Shown one piece after another: positions 58,771-64,000 of a stretch of 64,000 bases of DNA. The notes beneath the pieces were generated by a model, which was given only the letters and a program-made list of their open reading frames with translations, was not told where the DNA came from and ran no database searches. Position 1 is the first letter of the stretch. Each line of letters opens with the position of its first letter. The position numbers and the translations under genes were made by a program. Where the stretch lies: positions 124,001 through 188,000 of the forward strand of contig NZ_WLYK01000005.1 of assembly GCF_009707545.1 (NCBI RefSeq), written 5' to 3'. The stretch is from Nakamurella alba. Its GTDB lineage: Bacteria; Actinomycetota; Actinomycetes; Mycobacteriales; Nakamurellaceae.

Positions 58771-59619
58771 CTACAGCACGGCAGGTCGTGCCTTGCGCAA
58801 CACGTCCGCCAGCGACAGCGCCGGGCGACCCAGCAACGTGGGGACGTCGGGGCTGACCCGGGCCAGCACGCCGGACCCGATGGCGGTGTAGGTGGAGACC
58901 CAGGCGTCGACCTGCCAGTCGGGGGCGCCGTATCCGGCGCGGGAGGCGTAGGCCTCGTCCAGGGTCTCCTCGACATAGCGCACCACATCGCCGGTGACGG
59001 CGCTGATCACCACCGCGGCCTCGGCCAGCGACAGCGCCTCCGGGCCGGTCAGCTGGTAGGTGGCATCGACGTGTGCGCCGGGATCCTGCAGCACCCGGGC
59101 CGCCACCGCCGCCACATCGGCCTGCGCGACCGGGGCCAGCCTGCCGTCGCCGGCCGGGCCGCGGATCACCCCGTCCACGGCCATCAGCGGGAGGAAGTCG
59201 CTGTAGAAGTTGTCGCGCAGCAGGGTGTACGAGATCCCGGAGGAGCGCAGGTGCTCCTCGGTGGCCCAGTGGTCGCGGCCCAGGGTGAACAGCGAGTCGG
59301 GGGCCGCGGCGTCGAACGAGGTGTAGACCAGGTGCCGCACGCCGGCGGCGACGGCGGCGTCGATGAAGGTCCGGTGCTCGTCGACCCGGTCCGCCGACTC
59401 GGCGGCCGACACCATCAACGCCACCTCGACGCCCTCCAGCGCCGCCTGCACCGCCGCGGCGTCCCGGTACGAGGCCTGCCGGACGGAGGCCCCCGGCAGC
59501 TCCGGCGCCCGGGACGGGTCCCGCACCACCAGCCGTAGGGGCAGCCCGGCAGCGGCCAGCTCCCGCGCCACGAGTCCGCCGACAGTGCCCGTCGACCCGG
59601 TGATGCCCAGTTCCGTCAT
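58771..59619 (-). CDS. NmrA-like NAD(P)-binding oxidoreductase (QorB-type)
   Basis: A 282-residue atypical short-chain dehydrogenase. ITGSTGTVGGLVARELAAAG is the NADP-binding loop; VVRDPSRA follows strand 2; HLVYTSFDAAAPDSLF and WATEEHLRSSGISYTLLRDNFYSDFL match the QorB/NAD(P)H:quinone oxidoreductase and NmrA-like groups, where the Tyr-x-x-x-Lys site is absent. The C-terminal part fits the substrate lid. Start: ATG 59619; TTG 59631 is a less likely alternative. It is monocistronic, divergent from pgeF. Confidence 0.87.
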   Translation of the reverse strand: MTELGITGSTGTVGGLVARELAAAGLPLRLVVRDPSRAPELPGASVRQASYRDAAAVQAALEGVEVALMVSAAESADRVDEHRTFIDAAVAAGVRHLVYTSFDAAAPDSLFTLGRDHWATEEHLRSSGISYTLLRDNFYSDFLPLMAVDGVIRGPAGDGRLAPVAQADVAAVAARVLQDPGAHVDATYQLTGPEALSLAEAAVVISAVTGDVVRYVEETLDEAYASRAGYGAPDWQVDAWVSTYTAIGSGVLARVSPDVPTLLGRPALSLADVLRKARPAVL

Positions 59620-59684
59620 GCCCGCTGCCAACGCCGCCGGTCCCGGAAGATTCCCGCCCGGAAGCCACCCGGCATGCTGGACCG

Positions 59685-60476
59685 GTGAACGGGACGGACT
59701 TCGCCGACTGGCCGCTGCTCACCGCCAGCGGGGTCGACGCGGTGGTGACCACCCGCCGCGGCGGGGTGTCGAAGCCGCCCTACGACCAGCTGAACCTCGC
59801 CTTCCACGTCGGCGACGACGAGTCGGCCGTCATCGAGAACCGCCGGCGGGTGGCGGCGGCCTTCGATGCGGATCTCGACGACATGGTCTTCTGCGAGCAG
59901 GTGCACCGCCCGGCGGTGCACGTGGCCACCGAGGCCGACCGCGGCCGCGGCGCCCGGACCCGGTCGACCGCGATCCAGGACACCGACGCCATGGTCACCA
60001 CCACTCCCGGCCTGCTGCTGGTGGTCATGGTCGCGGACTGCGTCCCACTCGTCCTGCACGACCCGGGCGCCGGCGTGCTCGGCGTGGTGCACGCCGGTTG
60101 GGCGGGCACGGTGCGCGGGGTCACCCCGGCCGCGGTCGCCGCCATGGTCGATCTCGGGGCCCGGCCGCAGAACATCGTCGCGGGCATCGGCCCGGCCATC
60201 TCGCCCGCGACGTACCAGGTGGGTGAGGACGTCCGCAGCGCCGCCGAGCAGGCCTTCGGCGGGGCCACCGAGTCCGTGCTCCGGTCCGACGGCACCGGGC
60301 GGTTCCTGTTCGACCTGTTCGCCGCCAACCGGCTGCAGCTGGAGCAGGCCGGCCTGGATCCGGCGCGGATCGAGCTGTCCGGCCAGGTCACCGGGCCGGG
60401 CACCCCGTTCTACAGCCACCGCGCGCAACAGCCGACCGGCCGGTTCGCCGCCGTGGCCAGGTTGCGCGCCGAGTGA
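59685..60476 (+). CDS. pgeF: PgeF/YfiH peptidoglycan editing factor (polyphenol oxidase family)
   Basis: A 263-residue enzyme of the DUF152/laccase-domain family. VVTTRRGGVSKPPYDQLNLAFHVGDD is the conserved N-terminal block; CEQVHRPAVH (His), MVADCVPLVLHD (Cys) and VVHAGWAGTVRG (His) make the Zn/Cu site. Bacterial members hydrolyse UDP-MurNAc-L-Ser intermediates or act on purine nucleosides; the first role keeps L-Ser out of peptidoglycan position 1. Its place just upstream of murL-murD2 supports the peptidoglycan-editing role. In many bacteria it follows ftsZ, which is not so here. GTG start, weak ribosome-binding site. Confidence 0.9.
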   Translation: MNGTDFADWPLLTASGVDAVVTTRRGGVSKPPYDQLNLAFHVGDDESAVIENRRRVAAAFDADLDDMVFCEQVHRPAVHVATEADRGRGARTRSTAIQDTDAMVTTTPGLLLVVMVADCVPLVLHDPGAGVLGVVHAGWAGTVRGVTPAAVAAMVDLGARPQNIVAGIGPAISPATYQVGEDVRSAAEQAFGGATESVLRSDGTGRFLFDLFAANRLQLEQAGLDPARIELSGQVTGPGTPFYSHRAQQPTGRFAAVARLRAE

Positions 60477-60492
60477 GGCAGACTGGTCAGTC

Positions 60493-61848
60493 ATGAGCAG
60501 CAGTCCGGTCCGCGCCCAGGTCTTCCACTACCTCGGGTTCACGATCGCACCGGAGCAGAACACGGTGACCTGCCGATACGCACTGGACGGTCGCGAGTTC
60601 ACCGAGGAGATCCGCGTCCCCGGCGCCACCCCGGAGCAGTGGGCGCAGCCGGCCGTCGTCGAGGCCGCGCGGCTCCTCTTCCTGCTCACCGGCGTCTCGT
60701 ACTACAAGGCGGGCGCCCCGCCGGTGATCGACCTGGGCGAGCACGCGCTGACCGCCCGGGAGCTGGCCTTCCTGCGCGAGTTCTACATCGACGGACTCGG
60801 CGAGTTCGCCTTCCGCAGCGACCCGCAGCTGGACCTGACCGACCTGGAGATCCGGGCACCGCTGCTCGAGCGCACGTACCCGGCGGACTTCCATCCCGCA
60901 CCCGGTCGCCCGCTGTTGCCGTTCGGCGGCGGCGTCGATTCCATCGTCAGCGTGGAACTGCTGCGCCCGATCACCACCGAGCCGTCGCTGTTCGTGGTGA
61001 ACCGACCCGGCGACACCTTCGAGGCGATCGAGAAGCCGGCGGTGGTGACCGGCTGGCCGGTGGTGCGCGCCGAGCGGGTGATCGACCCGCAGATCCTGCA
61101 CGCCGCCAAGGGCGAGTTCTTCAACGGGCACGTCCCGGTCACCGGCATCATCTCGGCGATCGGGGTGCTGGCCGCGGCGCTCGGCGGTCACGACGCGGTG
61201 GTGATGTCCAACGAGTGGTCCGCCTCGGTCGGCACCGTCGAGGTGGACGGCCGGTCGATCAACCATCAGTACTCCAAGAGCGAGGCGTTCGAGTCGGCGT
61301 TCCGGGACGTGCTGGCCGATGCGATCGGCACCGATTTCCAGTACTTCTCGCTGCTGCGGCCGTACACCGAGCTGTGGATCGCGGCCCGGTTCGCCGAGCT
61401 GCCGCAGTACTTCGACACCTTCCGCAGCTGCAACCGCAGCTTCCACATCAACCTCGAGCACCGGCTCGACCACTGGTGCGGCCGCTGCGACAAGTGCTGC
61501 TTCATCGACCTGATCCTGGCGCCGTTCCTGCCCGCGGAGACGCTGCGCGCGGTGTTCACCCGGACCCCGGAGCCACTGGACAACCCGGAGCTGCTCGGGA
61601 AGTTCCATACGCTGCTGGGACTCTCGCCGGACACCAAGCCGTGGGAGTGCGTCGGCGACGTGCACGAGTGCCAGATCGCCGCCCGGATGGCCGCCGACCG
61701 GATCGACCGGGTCGGCTCGCCGATCCTGAACCGGCTGCTCGTCGCGCTGGGCCCCGGGGACCCCTCCGGCGAGGCCGAGCAGCTGATGAAGCCCGTTGCC
61801 CTGCACCACATCCCGGAGCGGTATGCGCCCGCCGATCTCCTGGTCTGA
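60493..61848 (+). CDS. murL: UDP-MurNAc-L-Ala-L-Glu epimerase MurL
   Basis: A 451-residue enzyme that converts the L-Glu of UDP-MurNAc-L-Ala-L-Glu into D-Glu, using ATP. The nucleotide-binding N-type PPase motif is PFGGGVDS (residues 143-150). NEWSASVGTVEVDGRSINHQYSKSEAFE and the cysteine motif CGRCDKCC (residues 329-336) are characteristic of the family first described in Xanthomonas. Length fits. The gene overlaps murD2 by 26 bp and starts 17 bp after pgeF, so the three are probably one operon. With it, the cell may not need MurI glutamate racemase for the cell wall (inferred). Recognition is by motif and by the murD2 partner. Confidence 0.88.
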   Translation: MSSSPVRAQVFHYLGFTIAPEQNTVTCRYALDGREFTEEIRVPGATPEQWAQPAVVEAARLLFLLTGVSYYKAGAPPVIDLGEHALTARELAFLREFYIDGLGEFAFRSDPQLDLTDLEIRAPLLERTYPADFHPAPGRPLLPFGGGVDSIVSVELLRPITTEPSLFVVNRPGDTFEAIEKPAVVTGWPVVRAERVIDPQILHAAKGEFFNGHVPVTGIISAIGVLAAALGGHDAVVMSNEWSASVGTVEVDGRSINHQYSKSEAFESAFRDVLADAIGTDFQYFSLLRPYTELWIAARFAELPQYFDTFRSCNRSFHINLEHRLDHWCGRCDKCCFIDLILAPFLPAETLRAVFTRTPEPLDNPELLGKFHTLLGLSPDTKPWECVGDVHECQIAARMAADRIDRVGSPILNRLLVALGPGDPSGEAEQLMKPVALHHIPERYAPADLLV

Positions 61849-63163
61849 TCTGGCCGACCTGCGGGTCGGGGTGTACGGCCTGGGCACCGAGGGCCGCGCG
61901 AACCTGCGTGCCTGCGATGTCCGGGGCCTGCACCCGGTGCTGGTGGACGACCGCCCGCCGGCCACCACCGCCGACGACCCGGATCTGGACGGCCGGGTGG
62001 TGCTGGCCACGGAGAGCGGCGGACAGGCAGCACTTCTGCTGTGCGATGTGGTGATCAAGTCCCCGGGTGTACCCGCCTACGGCCCGGTGGTGCGGGAGCT
62101 GGAGGCGGCGGGTGTGCTGGTGGCCGGCGGTCTCGGCCTCTGGCTGATGGAGGCGCCGCGGGAGAAGGTGCTGTGCATCACCGGGTCGAAGGGCAAGTCG
62201 ACCACCACCTCGATCGCCGGACACCTGTTGTCCGGACTGGGATATCGCACGTTCGTCGGCGGTAACCTGGGCAGCCCGCCGCAGGACCCGCGGGCGGCCG
62301 GCGAGTACGACCGGTACGTCATCGAGGTGTCCAGCTACCAGGCCACCGACCTGCCGGTGTCGCCGCCGGTGGTGGCGGTGACCTCGCTCAGCCCGGACCA
62401 CCTGCCCTGGCACGGCGGGGATCCGGAGACCTACTTCGCCGACAAGCTCTCGCTGGCAACGAATCCTGGCGTCCGAACGGTGATCGCCAACGGCGAGGAC
62501 GTGCTGCTGGCCACCCGCCCCGAACTGCAGACCGGGCACACGAGGTGGGTGCGCAGCACCGACGACCCGGACGCCACCTGGATGCAGCCGCTCGGTCTGC
62601 TCGGCGCGCACAACCGCCTGAACGCGATGGTCGCGCGGGAGTGCCTGCGCGCGCTGGACGTCCCCGAGGCCGACGACGCCGCGGCGCTCGAGCGGGCAGC
62701 GGCCGGGTTCGCCGGCCTGGAGAGCAGGCTGCACATCGTCGGTGACGTCGGTGGCGTGACGTTCGTCGACGACGGGCTGTCGACCAACGTGCTGCCGGTG
62801 CTCGCCGCGGTGGACAGCTTCCCGGACCGGCGGGTCGCGCTGCTGGTCGGCGGTCAGAGCCGCGGGATCGACTACCGACCGCTCGCCACCGGCCTGCGCC
62901 GCCGCACCCTGCCGCTCGCCGTGTTCACCATGCCCGACAACGGTCCCGACATCGCCGCCGCTCTGGGCACCGAAGGCGCAGGGGACACGGTCACGGTCGA
63001 GGCCACCGCATCCCTGGCCGAGGCGGTGGCGAGGGCCTACGAGTGGGCCGCCCCGGACGGCGTCGTCCTGCTCTCGCCGGCCGCGCCCAGTTTCGGCCGG
63101 TTCAAGGACTACCGGGACCGCGGCCGGGCCTTCGTCGCCGCCATGGAGTCCCTGCGGACCTGA
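61823..63163 (+). CDS. murD2: UDP-MurNAc-L-alanine--L-glutamate ligase MurD2
   Basis: A 446-residue Mur ligase. It begins with a short MurD-type N-domain (LRVGVYGLGTEGRANLRA), has the ATP loop TGSKGKST (G121-T127), the NLGSPP loop, IEVSSYQATDLP, SLSPDHLPWHGG and, in the C-domain, FVDDGLSTNVLPVLAAVDSF with LLVGGQSRGIDY and LLSPAAPSFGRFKDYRDRG. These are MurD landmarks; the partner gene murL marks it as the L-Glu-specific MurD2 type. It adds L-Glu to UDP-MurNAc-L-Ala. The ATG at 61823 (GGAG four bases upstream) lies inside murL, indicating translational coupling; a canonical murD is presumably elsewhere. Confidence 0.9.
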   Translation: MRPPISWSDLADLRVGVYGLGTEGRANLRACDVRGLHPVLVDDRPPATTADDPDLDGRVVLATESGGQAALLLCDVVIKSPGVPAYGPVVRELEAAGVLVAGGLGLWLMEAPREKVLCITGSKGKSTTTSIAGHLLSGLGYRTFVGGNLGSPPQDPRAAGEYDRYVIEVSSYQATDLPVSPPVVAVTSLSPDHLPWHGGDPETYFADKLSLATNPGVRTVIANGEDVLLATRPELQTGHTRWVRSTDDPDATWMQPLGLLGAHNRLNAMVARECLRALDVPEADDAAALERAAAGFAGLESRLHIVGDVGGVTFVDDGLSTNVLPVLAAVDSFPDRRVALLVGGQSRGIDYRPLATGLRRRTLPLAVFTMPDNGPDIAAALGTEGAGDTVTVEATASLAEAVARAYEWAAPDGVVLLSPAAPSFGRFKDYRDRGRAFVAAMESLRT

Positions 63164-63223
63164 CCGCGCACCGCCGCCACGCACAGTCACGTAACGACAC
63201 GCACGATTCCTTCGCTCCGGTGA

Positions 63224-63252
63224 ATGACACCCGGGCGGCCGCGTCCTAGGCT
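63224..63252 (+). promoter_or_regulatory. Promoter of the small zinc-ribbon-like gene
   Basis: ATGACA (63224-63229), a 17-base spacer and TAGGCT (63247-63252) match the housekeeping actinobacterial consensus well. Transcription should start near 63259, giving a leader of about 240 bases before the GTG at 63501. Confidence 0.6.
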
Positions 63253-63500
63253 CACCATCAGCAGCGCAGACCACCGGATGCCCGCTGATCGACGACGACG
63301 ACGACTGGCGATCCGCGCGGCGGACAGTTCCGAATTGTCGGTATCAGGGTGGGAAGCAGACCCTCCTGGGATCGTGTGGCCCCCGGCAACGGGAGCAGGC
63401 AGCGGAACGGCGTGACGAACGCCGGCCCCGCCCGTCGCACTACCAGCACCGCCCTGTTCCGCCTCCCGACTTTCCAGACCGATCCCCGAAGGCAACACCC
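63253..63500 (+). other. Long 5' leader of unknown structure
   Basis: The leader contains several possible stems, e.g. CCCCGGcaaCGGGag (about 63380-63394) and GGCGT-gacga-ACGCC (63409-63423), and tcctgggatcgtgtggcccc ahead of them. None matches a riboswitch class I can recall. There is no continuous reading frame of credible composition. Confidence 0.4.
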
Positions 63501-63833
63501 GTGTCCACCTCCCTGATGACCTGCGAACGCTGCGGCCGTGCCGACCTGCTCGGCGCGTCCGCCGGGCTCTACTCGACCGCCGACCCCGTCCAGTTCGCCG
63601 TGCTGGCGGCCGGCGAGGGACGCAGCCACCTCTGCGGACTGTGCGCGACCACCGCCGCCGGCGAGATCGTCCTCACCCCCGTGCGTGACGCGGTCGCCGC
63701 CGGCAGCAGCCTCTTCGCCGAACTGACCGTGCTGGCCGAACGACGCCCCCGCCGGAAGGCCGCACCGATCGCCCCGAAGCCCACCGCCCGTCGCGGCGGC
63801 CGGCACCGCGCGGCCCTCGCCGCCGCCGTCTGA
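63501..63833 (+). CDS. Small protein with two CxxC motifs, function unknown
   Basis: A 110-residue basic-tailed protein. CERC (near residue 8) and CGLC (near residue 45) could make a zinc ribbon or a redox pair; the region between, GASAGLYSTADPVQFAVLAAGEGRSHL, is unlike known ribbons. The tail (RRPRRKAAPIAPKPTARRGGRHRAAL) is rich in Arg/Lys/Pro and may bind nucleic acid. GTG at 63501 was chosen because the frame begins here; an ATG lies at 63516. A strong promoter 250 bases upstream supports expression. I do not recognise the family. Confidence 0.65.
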   Translation: MSTSLMTCERCGRADLLGASAGLYSTADPVQFAVLAAGEGRSHLCGLCATTAAGEIVLTPVRDAVAAGSSLFAELTVLAERRPRRKAAPIAPKPTARRGGRHRAALAAAV

Positions 63834-63842
63834 CTCCGCGAC

Positions 63843-64000
63843 TCAGCAGCCGTCCCGGACGTAACCGTCCGATCCCGCGACCGCCAACAGCCGGTCGCGC
63901 AACACGATCGTGGCCGGCCGGGCCGGGTCCGCGCAGGCCGCCGCCCAGTCCGCGGCCGTCGCGCCGACCTCGGTGTCGGAGTACTCGATGTCGAGCACCG
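63843..64000 (-). CDS. C-terminal end of an unidentified protein (cut by window end)
   Basis: The minus-strand frame is open from the window edge to a TGA at 63843. The 52 visible residues end with LRDRLLAVAGSDGYVRDGC, preceded by VGATAADWAAACADP. Two cysteines near the end (AACAD and RDGC) could form a disulphide in an exported domain. Too little is visible to name a family. Confidence 0.5.
   Translation of the reverse strand, partial: VLDIEYSDTEVGATAADWAAACADPARPATIVLRDRLLAVAGSDGYVRDGC

Noticed and set aside
63253-63500. Known riboswitch (SAM-IV, cobalamin, c-di-GMP, ydaO) in the leader of the CxxC protein.
   Set aside because: Some GGCAACGGG-like pieces recall riboswitch cores, but the order and flanking stems do not match any class I know.

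Overview
The window is from a high-GC (roughly 70% or more) actinobacterial chromosome. The evidence is strong G/C bias at third codon positions, frequent GTG starts, ATGA/GTGA four-base overlaps inside operons, SARP/BTAD and ECF-type regulators, an F420-type LLM oxidoreductase, an LPXTG-type giant surface protein and a HAIR-like element at lon. The gene content would fit a Nakamurella- or Geodermatophilales-like organism, but no 16S gene is present and the genus is a guess. No tRNA, rRNA, CRISPR array, transposase or phage gene was recognised.

Layout. 1-5448: the end of an ECF sigma factor; a minus-strand operon of an ArsR repressor with an SRPBCC (AHSA1) protein, a YdeI-like protein and a RibD/DHFR-fold reductase; two paralogous lipoproteins; and a PrmC-like methyltransferase. 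5894-19976: a GAF-EAL phosphodiesterase converges on a 3749-residue secreted protein with about 26 DUF11 repeats and an LPVTG sorting signal, followed by a further lipoprotein. 20092-25262: lon with a HAIR-like operator, a lipoprotein-type esterase, a PPOX oxidoreductase and a GH16 glucanase. 25385-29316: a four-gene operon of two Gfo/Idh/MocA dehydrogenases and two TIM-barrel isomerases. 29479-31196: a flavin monooxygenase and a divergent MarR regulator.

31206-42560 holds a catabolic island. Two minus-strand operons encode an acyl-CoA ligase, a cyclase-family metal hydrolase, a family I CoA transferase, an aminoglycoside-kinase-like phosphotransferase, two proteins of unknown function, an MHS-type transporter, a zinc alcohol dehydrogenase, a family III CoA transferase and a divergent type II dehydroquinase-like protein. 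A divergent IclR regulator sits at its edge. The content suggests uptake, CoA activation and ring or C-C cleavage of an unidentified, possibly alicyclic, carboxylic acid.

42576-50898: a SARP regulator, a fluoroacetate-dehalogenase-like hydrolase that overlaps tail-to-tail with a paired FluC/CrcB fluoride channel operon, a VOC protein, a TetR repressor with two perfect operators over the promoter of an aldo/keto reductase-LLM oxidoreductase operon, and a secreted SGNH hydrolase. 50939-57949: a membrane protein and GNAT pair, a DUF559 nuclease-like gene flanked by long direct repeats, an MFS exporter, a PLP aminotransferase and a D-Ala-D-Ala ligase-like protein. 57968-58725 is a tandem array of four ~195-bp non-coding units, each carrying a long hairpin. 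58771-64000: an NmrA-like reductase, PgeF, the overlapping murL-murD2 pair (L-Glu route to muropeptide D-Glu), a small zinc-ribbon-like protein with a long leader, and an incomplete minus-strand gene.

The most unusual items are the hairpin array, the repeat-flanked DUF559 unit, the 31-bp inverted repeat at 25269-25379, the murL-murD2 pair, the catabolic island and the defluorinase-like/FluC neighbourhood. All functional calls come from reading the sequence; no searches were run.
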